Source: Amaranthus tricolor (Eukaryota; Streptophyta; Magnoliopsida; Caryophyllales; Amaranthaceae). Taken from it: DNA of 64,000 nt. The notes under the pieces are model-generated. The model did not search any database, was not told where the DNA came from, and saw nothing but the letters and a program-made list of their open reading frames with translations. Where the stretch lies: NCBI RefSeq assembly GCF_026212465.1, contig NC_080051.1, positions 21,612,582-21,676,581 on the forward strand, written 5' to 3'. Within the stretch, counting starts at the first letter, position 1, and each line of letters starts with the position of its first letter. Shown here in pieces: positions 40,186-51,990 of this stretch. The position numbers and the translations under genes were made by a program.

Positions 40186-41814
40186 GCTTGGTTATATACG
40201 TATTAGCAAATTGACATCAAACAATTCCTGAAGCCCAACTCCAATCCTGAGATTATCTGCAACATTTTGAGCATAACATAAACAACTAAATCAATTTCTT
40301 CAAATTTAATCAAACCTAGCAAATAGCTAAATGGGCATTCTCTAAGAAGGATTGGCAATAAGACTAATCATTTTCAGAAATTCATCAATGACAATAACCA
40401 CCTTCTCTATAAACCATAAAAAGAGCAACAATATAAACGATTGATATTGGTACGGCTCTAGAACTAACAGAATTCAGCAAAGGAAATCATCAGTTCATAC
40501 AAGAAGAAAAGAACAGGAAAATTGGGAAATTGAATTGGAATGCAAAAACAAAAAGAATTAAGTAAGAACAAATGTTAAATTGAATTGTGGGATTTTTCAG
40601 TAAAAGAAACAGTAGCAGAAGCTTTAAAGAAGAAATACCAACAAATAAATGGTGGGTACAGGATACTGGGTTCTGGGCAGTAGTCCAAAACTTTGTTGGT
40701 GAAGAAATAGGAGTAGATAGGGATCGAGAGGGTGGGTGGGAGAATTTCTTTGCAGGAAAAGCCAAAAGTAAAGAGGTCATTAAGATTCTTGTTCTTGAAA
40801 ATAGGAGTATAATTTTTCTTTTAGTTTGATTTTCATTTAGATTTTTCCAATTTTATTTTGTCTTTCTCTCTTTTTTTTTTAAGTATGCTTTATAATCTAA
40901 AAAAATATTTTTTTAATTAATTTTAAGGTACATTTTATAATTATTAATTTTATTAATTTTAATTATAAATTATTTAATATTAAATTAGAGAGAATATTAA
41001 AATTTATAGAAATGGTATTTAAGTGAAACGACTTTTGGTATATGGAAGATAAATGATGAGGTTGTCTAAGAGATGAATTGAAAATTAATTCGCCTTAAAT
41101 GAAATTGTTGCATTGATTGAGAAAAAAAGTATTTGTTTCGAGCTGACTTTTGAAAGAGTTATTCTATAAAGGTAATCACAACGTTCATTTTTTGAAAAAA
41201 TATTGTTATGATGGGTAAAAATAACGTTAAATATTTTTTTCAGTTTACGTATTAGAAAATAGACGAATAAGTACTTGTTTCAACCGAAATTTCAAAAGAA
41301 TTATCCCATAAGGTTAATTGCGACATCCGTTTTTTGAAAAATCATCTTTATGATGGATAAAAATGACGTTAAATATCTTTTCCGATTTACAAGTCAGGAA
41401 ATATGCAAATAAGTACTTGTTTCGACCAGATTTCGTTATAATGAGTAAAAATAACGTTAAATATCATGGTAAAAAAAGAGAAAAGTAAAAATAATAAAAA
41501 ATGAGTAGATGAATTTTTTGTTTATCTTTTTTTATAACTAAAAATTGACTTCACCGGTCAAAAATTGACATGCATTATTTATTTTTAATTTATCTTTTTA
41601 TTTCGGTTAAACCTTTAAATTTAAGGATCAATTAATATTTTTCTGTTAAACGTTAGTCATTTACAAAGAAATTGTAAATATATAATATTAAGTAGTTTTT
41701 TTTGTAAAAACATAGATTATTTTTTTTTAAATAGACGTATATATTAAATATTTTTTTTTATAGGAGTAAAATTTTTCCTAAAATTATCACACATTCGGGC
41801 CGCCTTTGAAACAG
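40186..41814. other. L18a-like leader and divergent promoter region
   Basis: The L18a-like gene (left) and RPA49 (right) are divergent, so this stretch holds both promoters. About 40830-41130 is plain AT-rich sequence; 41160-41775 is an internally repeated dispersed repeat (separate entry). No independent gene. Confidence 0.5.
41160..41775. repeat. Dispersed repeat with internal ~140-bp units, related to 21790-22140
   Basis: ATGATGGGTAAAAATAACG and TTAAATAT phrases recur near 41223, 41366 and 41454, with TTTTTTGAAAAA and AAGTACTTGTTTC spaced alike. The phrases ATGATGGGT, TTAAAT and TAGTCATTTACAAAGAAAT also occur in order at 21840-22035 behind the kinase gene. Family unknown. Confidence 0.6.
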
Positions 41815-42314
41815 AAACCCTAACCCCACCTTTCATCTTCACTCTTGTTTTCCACTTTTCCCTGAGAATATAACCCGACAAACTTGCCTCCGACCTTCTC
41901 CGCCATTCGCCTCCTCTTCACTCTTCTGTACAAGTAAGGTATGTGAATGGAGGAATGCCGCCTTCCGGTTGTGTATTTCATCTTTTTTCATCATTATGCC
42001 TTTATTTTTCTTAATTGTTAATAAAGGAATGCTTCAATTTGTTGTAATATTAGACTATTAGTGAATAATTTTGGTGAATAGTTATAATGAATAATGGAGG
42101 AATGCTTTAATTTATTGTAATGTTAGTGAATAATTTTAATGGGATTTTCTTTCTATTTTCTAATGTTACTTGATTGTTGTGAAATGGTTGGGTTTAACTG
42201 TCGTCGTGGATTAATGATTAATATTTTTTTTTTACAGCTTTTGTTGACATCACTTGATTTTAGCACTCTTCAAAACCCTTAATTTTTCTAAAACTCCTAT
42301 CAACAAAATCAAAC
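41795..42314 (+). promoter_or_regulatory. RPA49 core promoter and leader with telo-box, site II-like motif and leader intron
   Basis: CGGGCC (site II-like) at 41796-41801 and a telo-box AAACCCTAA at 41815-41823 sit directly before a CT-rich leader, a combination typical of plant ribosome-biogenesis genes. A donor at 41939 (AAG|GTATGT) and an acceptor ending at 42237 (TTTACAG) suggest a leader intron. Confidence 0.6.
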
Positions 42315-45300
42315 ATGGATCCCGAAGCCCATCTTCAATCACCTAAATCAAAGGAAAAGAAGAAGAAACACAAAGTAAAGTACTTTGATGCTTCAATAAA
42401 AATGGTTAAGAAGAATCCACAAAAAAATCTACCTATTTTAGGCTACACAGCTTCTGGGTTCGACCCTTTCTTAAACCCAGAATCAAACAACATTGGGCTT
42501 TACAGACATCAAGAAAAGGAAAAAAGGGTTGAACTTGTTGTCAAACCAAAAGGCTTTGAAGTTGATTATGTGGGTACAAGTTATTCTGGCGAAACAGCTA
42601 TTGGTGGAATGGGTAGTTGTGGTCTTCTTGTTCTTAATAAGAAAACCCAATTGTTAAATTTTGTTCCTGTCACTGCTAACAAGGTATTCTCCCTCATTGC
42701 TGCTTCGTTTTTCCCCTTTACTTTTTTTGCATATGTCTTTTAATGTTATGTTTTGAGATGGGTGTTTTCTTTTGAACTGATTTAAATTGACATTCTATAT
42801 CAATGGCTGAAACCTTCTTTTGGTTTAATTATCAAAGGAAGGGGATGAGATTTGGGGAATTTGTTTTTGTTTAATTGTGTTTAATTTTGAAGTTACATGT
42901 GATTGTAGTTGATTAGGAGTTTGGGGATTAGAAAAGAGATAAATTTATATATTGTCTTACTTTATTGGCCGTGGCTCACCGGAGCTCTATTTATTTGCAA
43001 GTAGTGGTATTTGTTTTATTGTTTTAACAATTAACAATTGTATGTTCCGTAGTAATCAGTAAATAGGTTAATCCTTCTCATATTTCTATAAAAATTTCAA
43101 TGTACTGTATTGCATATGAAATCCCATGTTTGTGTGAGCGCTTGCACTCTCGATGATGAAATAGGTGTATGAAGGGATTAATTTTAGGGGAAATTGCCTA
43201 TAATAATTTCATGTTTCACCAATTTTCCTATGATAATCTCACCTTTCGATTAACCCTTAATAATATTAAATACCAATTTTGGAGTGTTTGCTCGGAGCGC
43301 ACCGGGGTAATGATTTATTTTGCCAAAAGAGGAGAAAAGAATAGGAAAAACATAAAATAAAAAAAAAGTAAAGTAAAAGAAAAAATCAGCGTAATCCTTC
43401 ACTAGCTCCTCCGTGCTTCTTCTTCCTCTTTCCCACACCCCACCATCAATTAACAAAAACTCGACACTGATTTGTAAATGGAGCATTCTAAGCTTAGACT
43501 CAATTGGAATTCATCATTGGTGAACATATAGAATCTCAATTCATATGAATACATCTTGAACATTTCAATGCAACTAAACCCTATATAATATCAATTCATA
43601 ATAAATTATAAGTTTTCTCATAAAAGGGGCAAACATCCTATTTTCAAAACCTTAAAAGAATAATTTCTTTACATAATTTTAATAACTTTTTTCTTTTTTC
43701 TTTTTTATCTTTCCTTTTAAAAATACTATACCCTCTGTTTCTTTTCAGACATCCCATTTGCTTTTTGCATGTTTGCCAATGCACTAATTTAATTTTTAAT
43801 ATCTCTCAATGTGCATGATTTAAAATTATAAAAAATAGATAATAATACACCTTATGTTGAGATGAATCAAACAAGATCCCATTTGACTATGTTTTAATTT
43901 TTAAATTAAGAATAAATTACAAATTAAAAGTGGTTGATGAATAGTACTCAAAAAGTATATGGGACATTTGTAAGGAAACAGAGGGAGTATTATTTTTTTA
44001 TTAATTTTATTTACTGTAGCAAGTAAATTTTTGCTAGTTATGTTATTGGAGAACTACCCCTAAAGTTGGAATGATTTAGTAATTCTCAAAAGGTGAGATT
44101 ATTGTATGGAAATTAGTGAAGGTTGGATCATACTATACAATTTTCTTTTTTATCAGTGGTCAAAGGCTCAAAGCCTTTAGGGGTTGTTTGTTTTGAGGGA
44201 CTTGAGGGAAGAGAATGAGAATTTATAAAAATAAAGTCCCAAGTTCATGTTATTTGCAAGGAAGGGGAATGAGGAATGGGATTAAATTTGATCAAAATCC
44301 CTTAGGAAAAAATGTCCTTTAAGGACTGGTATTTAAGGTTGAGACTTTATTTAGAAAGTCTCAAATAAAGTTAACATAACAAACAAGGGTTGATGAGACT
44401 TTTTTTAACCTCAAAGTCTTATCTCAAATCTCATGTTAAAAGTCCTGCCATTCCTATTCATTCTAACCAAACACCCCTAAAGGTATAATAGGGTTTTAGA
44501 TGCATCTTGAGATCAAATAAGAAGGATTTTAAAATGAGAAGGATAAGGTTTTTTTGTTAGTCACTATATATATAAAAAAAGATACTATCTTATAAATTAA
44601 GAATGTTCTTGAGATTAATGACATAGTATCTGTTCTGTGTAAGATAGTAACTTTTACAATTAGGTGTTTTTGGCTCGATTGTGACCTTAGATATTTTTAT
44701 CTTATTCAAATCAAGGGTGTAGAATGTTTCTTATCCTTCTGATTTTGAACACCCTTCTTACTGGATCCATATATATATATATGTTTCCTTGAGAAAGTTG
44801 GGCTAAATTTTGCAAGTGTGATATTTCCCCAATAGCTTTCAGATTATCATGTTAATTGTCATATACCTGTGTTGTGCTGTGATAAAGTTCTAAGAGTGAA
44901 AGACTATACAATTATGAGCTTTATAAGTCCTAAAACTTTCTGGCACTACTATCTAAAGAATTTGCTGGACTTTTGGTGGCTTGTGTTTTTTTCGGATAAA
45001 TTGATCAAGTAATCTGTTAACATGAACTTTGTTAACTGTGTTCAGACATTCAGGCTGCTTCCGTTGGCTAGAGCATCGCAAATATCTGACAAGGAACCTG
45101 CTACTCCCACTATAATAGAGTCCGCAGAGGTGAAAAGACAGAAAGAATATGAGCTTACAGACCTTTATGGTACTAAGGATGCAAAAAAGAAGGTTTGTTT
45201 CTTCCCAATGAATATGTTTCCTGCTGTGAGCCTGTTGCATTCATCTTTGGCATCTGCAATTCATGTTCTGTGATGCTGTTAATGTTGTGATTTTTCTTAA

Positions 45301-47394
45301 AAGCGTTGGTTTCTTCTTTTGTGATACTTTAGATATTCAGTTAATACAACCTCCATTTCGTATTAGTTGCAACCAAAGGAAATGCACACATACTGTGCTT
45401 TATGCATTTTAGATAAAAATTTGAACATTTTCTGTTAACTTATCACAAGTTAGATATGTATCTAATTGTAATCGTTTTCTTACCGAGGGATATTTATGAG
45501 AAACTAGGGAGTTTCAATCTCCAAAAAGTATAGGTTCACTGTACTAGACTGTAGATGACAAGGAGTGCCAATGAAATCTGTGTCATGTTTGTTGCAGATA
45601 ATTTATTAATTCATGTATCTCTTGCAGAAAAATAAAGCAATGAAACTGCGTATGAACCAAGATACTGGTGATGCAGAGGAGGTGGACCAGATCATTGAGG
45701 AAGAAAAAATGGACAATGCAGCCCTTGCTAGTTCCAGTTCAGACACTACCCGTGATGTTCCCCCTCACAATCTCTCTGCTACAACCCCAGAGGAGGCTTA
45801 TCTGCTTGATAAAATTATACTCAAAGGAGAATGGGATTATGTGAATGATGTTTTAGAGCTGTTGCAGGCTGGACAGGAGTTAAAACCAGATATTTACCCT
45901 AGTTTTGTGTGCAACAGATTTCACAAATTGGTATTGAGCAAGGTGAGTTTTTGAATGACATTTCAAAAGGGACAGAGGAGTTTATTTATTTGTTGGACAC
46001 AGTCTCTCTGGGCCACCTCCTCCCTGGACACAGTTTATGTACTCGCTGGGTAGAAATATGATATTCCGTTTTTTGCTTTTTTCTTTTTCATTTTCTTCGA
46101 GATGTTTCGTACATGGCCATCAGAAAAAACTTGTGCAGGTTTTAGTTAATTGGCACCAATAGTGTTAGCAGAAGGCAAAGTTGCAGTTTTTTAAATTTTG
46201 ATTTTGGGTAGGCTAAATCCCTATAGGCAAGGGAAGAGAGAATTAATCTTTTCTAAAGATGGTGAGAAACAAAAATTGAACAAATATCACGTTGTCACAA
46301 GGGTGAAAGGGAAAGGCTCAACCATTTGACCAACCTAGGATTCTCAAAAAGTTAAAAGTTATAAGTCGCACATTGGTTAAAAGTTGCAATTTGATGTGAA
46401 AGAATTGGCTTTACATAGAGTTACATGTGCTTTGTGTTTTTGTTATTGGAATGAAACAATAGAGAAGTAAAAAAGTGAGTAATAAGAGTACATGGTAGTA
46501 CAAGACTGCACTTGAGAGCACTTGGCCATCCCATCTGCTCATCGAAATGTAAAATTCATGGCTTGCATCATGGTATCTCAAATTAGTATTTTTCCCTTTA
46601 AGTGTGTCTTTGTTTAATAAGATGACATGATGTAAAGCTAAGCTTACATGTGGGGTAGGATGAAAGGATCTATAGCTTCTTGTGCATGGGTTTTCTCTCA
46701 TTGACTGAAGCAGTGTAACATAATTCGCTAGTTAATTCGCTTTTTGGATTCGTGATTCGCTCAAAATGACCCTAAATAGTCCAAAACCAACTGTAATTCG
46801 CTTTTTTTAATTCGCGATACGGAAGAAAATTAGTGAATTATGTGACAGTGGACTGAAGTATTCCCGTAGTTTTTATTGCCATAGCTTTGCTTGAACTTGA
46901 ACGCTTGCATGTATTTCTGACTTTCGGTATGTATTTCAAGGGTAATAATATTGTGTTATCTTTTGAATCTATAGGATGAGGCAAAGAAGAGAAAGCTTGC
47001 TGGCATCTTATCATATATAAGTCATCTTGTTAACTTTAAGAACTGGAACTCCCTGGATGGGTCGTCATCCTCCAAGCACCGTAAACCTCCTCCGAGAATT
47101 CTCTCACAGAAATTCACCAAAATGTTTATCGATTCAGATAAAAACAGGCTCGCAGATGATAAAATTGGCTCCCTCATTGGTTATGTGCTGGTTCTTACTC
47201 TGTTTGTTGACGAGTTTGAGACTGATTTTACAGACATTTCCAAGGATCTGAAGATGTCTACCCTCACGATAAGGCCTTATTTCGAGAATTTGGGCTGTCG
47301 GTTTAAGAGACAAAAAAACGTGACATTGGCTACCCTTCCCATTCCTCTCACGTTCCCAACAATTAGGAAGAAGAGAAGAAGAGGTAACAAATAA
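42315..47394 (+). CDS. RPA49: DNA-directed RNA polymerase I subunit RPA49
   Basis: Pol I-specific subunit that helps promoter escape and rRNA elongation in the nucleolus (family knowledge). Exons: 42315-42683, 45046-45192, 45628-45942, 46975-47394, giving 416 aa in frame with no shifted joins. The N-terminal part (residues ~20-190) is the dimerisation module that pairs with the A34.5-like partner. It begins with a Lys-rich patch (KSKEKKKKHKVKYF). The linker at ~190-215 is acidic. The C-terminal tandem winged-helix domain spans about 230-405 and is recognised by IGYVLVLTLFVDEFETDFTD, DLKMS and FENLGCRFKRQKNVTLATLP. The tail ends in a basic RKKRRRGNK, a likely nuclear or nucleolar signal. Intron 1 (42684-45045) is 2.4 kb and packed with MITEs; intron 3 carries an intact hAT MITE. 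ATG 42315 is the first in a good context after the leader intron. Confidence 0.92.
43190..44145. mobile_element. ~950-bp long-terminal-inverted-repeat element, with a nested Stowaway, in RPA49 intron 1
   Basis: The left arm GAAATTGCCTATAATAATTT..CCTATGATAATCTCACCTTT is matched by the reverse complement of the right arm (GAAAATTGTATAGTATGATC..CCATACAATAATCTCACCTTT) over about 75 bp. Between the arms lies a complete Stowaway (43731-43987). No transposase. Mutator-like derivative is a guess. Confidence 0.7.
43731..43987. mobile_element. Stowaway-type MITE, 257 bp
   Basis: Ends CCCTCTGTTTCTTTT and AAGGAAACAGAGGGAG are inverted repeats flanked by TA on both sides, the Stowaway (Tc1/mariner) pattern. 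The inside contains AATGCACTAATTTAA and GATGAATCAAACAAGATC, shared with a degenerate copy at 62482-62735. Confidence 0.88.
44174..44483. mobile_element. MITE with GGGGTGTTTGG-type ends, RPA49 intron 1
   Basis: The left end CCTTTAGGGGTTGTTTGTTTT and the right end, whose reverse complement begins CCTTTAGGGGTGTTTGGTTA, form terminal inverted repeats over ~310 bp. Such ends are common in plant MITEs (hAT or Harbinger derivatives). No coding capacity. Confidence 0.7.
46711..46850. mobile_element. 140-bp hAT-type MITE with perfect 8-bp target duplication, RPA49 intron 3
   Basis: Starts CAGTGTAACATAATTCGC and ends GAATTATGTGACAGTG; the ends are inverted repeats with few mismatches. Perfect direct repeat GACTGAAG flanks it at 46703-46710 and 46851-46858. 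The 8-bp duplication and CAGTG ends indicate hAT. Confidence 0.9.
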
Positions 47395-49169
47395 TGTCAT
47401 CGTCTCCAAAACCATTTTTCCGTTGTAGAGATTATGTACCATACGAAAAGAGTACATCGTTTTTGGGTACCTAGGAAACTGAAAGCGGTTTGGTATAATT
47501 GCATTTTCGAGTTGCTGACGGTAAATTTTGCAAGCGATGGTTGAAAGTTGAAACAAATTTGAAAATTAGTGACTTCATGACTAAGAGAACAAAGTGCATA
47601 GACATACAAGTAGTTATTTGGTTATGTTTGTTCACGTTATTATTGGTTTTAATTTGGGAAGACATGCGTTTTATGCTTCAGTTTTAATCTGGGAAGACAT
47701 CGTCTATCATTTTCATTGCATTTACATTCCATTTAACATTTTTGCTTTTAGATTTTATCTCTCTAATTCTCTCAAAATTAAATTCTTTCAATTCAATCTC
47801 AACTAATTATTTGTATGCAAAGTAATTTAAAAGGTGAATTTTACATTAAAAACGTCAAAATAATTAATTTTATGCAAAATTTAGGAAATTTTTTTTATAT
47901 TAAACCTTTTTTTGAAAAAAAAGTTGTCCATAATAATTTAATATTTTAAAATTTTCCTAAATAATTTCAATTATTGATTAAATTTGAATAATCTCAAGTA
48001 TTGATATTGTTTTCTATGGCATTGTTGTGCTTATCACTGTTTATACAATGTCATATTTTGACAGTTTTTTTTACCAATTTTTTTTTTACCATCTTCTTAT
48101 CACATTAGTAGCTTCCTTGTCCTCCATTAAATTCTAAAACATTTCTCTTCTTTCTCCTCCATTTAAATTTGAAAAACTATTCTTTTATTTTATTTGTTTT
48201 ACTATATTAAAAACGAAAGAGAATGAAGGTGTAACATTTTGCTTGATCACATGTGGCTTCATCTATTTTATCTAAGGCAAACTATGATATATGAATGTGT
48301 AAACATTTGTTAATCCGAAATGATATTTTTTTTTTGATAAATAACTAATAGAAATGTGTTACATTGTGAAAAAGTACCAAATCATGTATGGTTTGATAAG
48401 TTTTCATCTGAAAATTTATTTCGATGAACAAAAAGATCACCATTGCTAGATAGTAGCTGTTGATTTTATTTCTTTTCCTTTTTGACATCATTTAGTCCTT
48501 TAATACATATTCAGTTCTTATATTTAATTTCATTTGATTTGCTTATAATCTACTTTGGAAGCTTTAATTCACAGACCCGCTAAATTATATTAATGTCTCG
48601 CATCAAAATAAAACAAATATTAGCGCAAAAAATGACATGTATCCGTTGATTATGAAGAACTTATTTATATTATATAAAGTAAAAAGAATGACACAATATA
48701 CTTAAGAATTAAGACAAGATATTTGATTGTCATCTTCTCACGTCTTATTGTAAATCTTGGTTCATAAGGAGCATGAATCCTGTTTACCAACCAAACACAC
48801 AACACATATTTAATTATTAGAAATCAAACTCCTAAGAAACCTGTTACTCCTATCATAATGCTTTGAGAATTGAGATCTTGCCAATAATTAGGAATTGGTC
48901 AACAATGACAGATCATATATAAATTCCAAACACAATTAATTATACAAATAGGTATCCCGTCAGAGACTGACCATCACTTAGTGAGACGACCTCAAACAAG
49001 AGCTGATCGATCATATTGTTATATGTATTAAATGCACTATTTAACCATGTATGAGAGGAGTTTTTTGGTGAGTCTGTCTTATGCAATAATTTGTGTAACA
49101 TAAATTCTCAAAGGAAACAATCTCAGAGTAAGTCCATCTTTATTAGACTGACCCAATACACAAACTGTT

Positions 49170-49315
49170 TTAAAATGATCACTTATATCTTAAAGTGATT
49201 ACTTATAGTTTTAGAATTATAATTTTGTAATCTTAGAGTAATCACTTATAACCTTAGAGTAATCACTTATAACCTTAGAGTGATCACTTATAATCTTAAA
49301 GTGATCAATTAAAAA
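49170..49315. repeat. 21-bp minisatellite
   Basis: Five to six degenerate units of the type AACCTTAGAGTAATCACTTAT, alternating GTAATC and GTGATC. The flanks carry GTGAGACGACC-type and GGTGAGACGGTCTCAT motifs, so the array may lie inside a GTCTC-type element (about 48960-49350). Confidence 0.85.
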
Positions 49316-50778
49316 AATAAGCAATCATTTTATGGTGAGACGGTCTCATACAAAACTTGTTCAATAATGAATTATAATTATTATTGTTTTACGAATACTA
49401 TATAGTCCTGCTATTTCATAGTGTTGGTTATAGTTGCTTTTGCATAATTTTAAAAGTCTTTTTTGAGTCTCACTTTTATAAAAAAAAATAGATTTTCTTA
49501 TATTAATACGAGTAAAAAAGAATTTCACATATTTATTTTAACTCATAATTTGAAATATCAACAAAAATCATTTATAAATTATCTTTTCATGTATGAAATA
49601 TTCTAAATATAATCAATAAAATACAATAAAATAAACTGAGGTATTAATTATTTAGTTTAATATCTAAACTTTGGGGTTAACGAAAAACAAATAAAATACT
49701 TAGTAATGCGTCAGACAGAAGACCATAAAAATTACGAAAACTCGTATAAAGGAATACAAGAATAATATGACTATGACTTCAAAGATTAGCTGCTCAATCT
49801 ACGCTCTATTTCTCCACTTATACTATTTCCATGTTATTTACAAATCAATACACTATTTGTGCCCTTAAAAAACTATTTGCATTTTGTTAAAACTAAGCCG
49901 TTGATATTAATATAATTTACATTAATACTAATTAAATAAAAAATAAATTAAAATCTGATCTGATTGGTGAATAGAATGCAAAAAAAATAATTGTTAGTTA
50001 AATATAGAGAATAACACATTTTACTACTGGAAGAATTTGGGCGTGGACAAAGTATGCACAAAAACTTGATTTGAATTGAAGCAACCGTCTTACCTAAGTT
50101 TCAATTAATTCTCCTCACAACAATACTTGAAAGTTTGAAGTATTTAAACAAGAATTAGCCTTGGAGATGAGAACAATCATACACACAATAAATCACTGCA
50201 ATGGATGTTGATAATTATGAATTTGTCATTTAATCTAAATTAATTATCGGAAATAGACAATAACCTTCCTACGTTCAGAATGCCTACAAGTCCATTAGTA
50301 GTTTAACCCAATCAAGCTTTATTTTACGAATAATTGTAAAATTAGAGGGTCGGTACTCGGTCCATTGAGCAAGAAGACAGCTCAATCAACCATATCCACC
50401 CAGAATCAAAACAGAGAATTGCACGGCTACGTGGTTGATCAAGCTTAAGTGTCCAACCAAGCAAAGGCCACTCAATTAAGCACGTGACATTTTGATTTTT
50501 TTCTCACTTTTTCTAATAAAATTCGACCAACAATGCACATGGATTAGATTAGTAGCTTCTCAAATTTAAAAAAAGACAAAAATCACTAGGAAAATAAAAT
50601 AATTGTTTGGCCCTCCCTATTTTGGCCTATAAGGATTTTTAGAAGGAGAAAAGTTATAAGCAATTGATGTGAATGGGAAACACTATAGATAATCATTTGT
50701 AGTCATTACTTCTATTTCCCTCCACCTCTTGCATTATTATTTTGCTATTTTTCACACTAATAATAATCCTCATGATTA

Positions 50779-51156
50779 TAATTTAAGGGGAAATTATCAA
50801 TTGGTAGTTGGTACCCTTAAATTTTTTCAATTTATTAATGGTATCCCTAAATTTTATCAATGACATCCTCGTGTTATTAAGCGTCTTACAACCATAACCT
50901 TTTCTATTTATTCAGTCTAAAATCGTGCAAAACCGTTAACTTTTTTTCTTTTTCTTTTATTTTTTATTGTTTTAAATTGAAAAATAAAAGTAAAAGAAAA
51001 AAAATTTAACGGTTTTGGATGGAAAAAAATTAGAAAAGGTTACGATTGTAAAATGCTCAATAACACGAGGGTACCATTGATAATCGAAAAAAATTAGGAA
51101 TACCATTAGTAAAGTACAAAAACTTAATGGTACCATTAATAATATCCCTAATTTAA
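50779..51156. mobile_element. Foldback (long inverted repeat) MITE
   Basis: The left arm contains ATGGTATCCCTAAATTTTATC, CTCGTGTTATTAAGCG, ACCTTTTCTA and AAAACCGTTAA. The right arm holds the same phrases in reverse complement and order, so nearly the whole 378 bp pairs, apart from an A/T-rich loop near 50945-51000. No coding capacity. Confidence 0.85.
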
Positions 51157-51835
51157 AATAATTATGTGAGTTTGAGTATTAGTTTAAACTTTTGGTTAAT
51201 TTAGATTTTTGATGGGATATCAAAGCCAATGTGATATAATAGACACAGACTTAAATCTTATGCACCCCTCATTTCAAGTGAAATATTACATGTTGCATTT
51301 AGAGGGTGTTCAAAACAAGTCAATAACTTGATATTATAATTGAACCCGACTTTAACCTGACTTCAAATGAATTTAAAATTATGTAAAAATTAATATGAAT
51401 ATAAGACCCGATTTTAAATCAACTTAAAATTAATCTGATTTTGAATTAAGACTATGAAGGATCTTCTTCTAGTGGCCAAACAAAAATTTAGAGATAGTTT
51501 CCTTAAAATCCAGGGGCTAGCTAGTACTAGTATCCCAATTCCCAACCCCAATATTTACTTCAAAGTTGAAAGAAATACAATTATGCACCAAAACTGTACA
51601 TTACAGGTACAGCTGCCCCAAATGGTGAATGACAGCAAAATTGGACATCATAAAAGTTTAAGTTTAAACTAGCTGGATTTTTACATAATTATAATAATAA
51701 TAATAATAATAATACAATTATCCACTGAATAAACGCGTTTTATTGCAAGAAAATACGTTATGTGAGCCCCACTCTTCATGTTTTTTTTCCATTACCCAGC
51801 AGCCGTTTCCCATATTAATCATTAAGCCAGCAAAA

Positions 51836-51990
51836 TCTATATAAACAACCATTTTTTCATAAAAGCTTTAAGAAAAAAGTTGAACCAACCTAAAAGGTAT
51901 TACTATCTTTAAAGCTAAAGCAAACCCAGAAACCAGAAAGGAGGAACTCAATTAATCAAACACACATTCATTCATTTTGTTTACCATAAA
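51836..51990 (+). promoter_or_regulatory. TATA box and 5' leader of the proline-rich gene
   Basis: CTATATAAAC at 51837-51846 is a good plant TATA box. It lies about 145 bp before the ATG at 51991, leaving a leader of roughly 115 nt if transcription starts ~30 bp downstream. Confidence 0.65.

Larger units (their letters stand above)
47395..51835. other. Intergenic region between RPA49 and the proline-rich gene
   Basis: Starts with the RPA49 3' UTR. No gene can be supported. Contains a 21-bp minisatellite (49170-49315) bounded by GTCTC motifs (49333-49350), a foldback MITE (50779-51156) and a (TAA)n run at 51689-51715. The rest is AT-rich. Confidence 0.55.

Noticed and set aside
40490..40780. 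96-codon minus-strand frame upstream of the L18a-like gene
   Set aside because: Hydrophobic low-complexity translation of a T-rich leader or promoter region; does not join in frame with the conserved exons.
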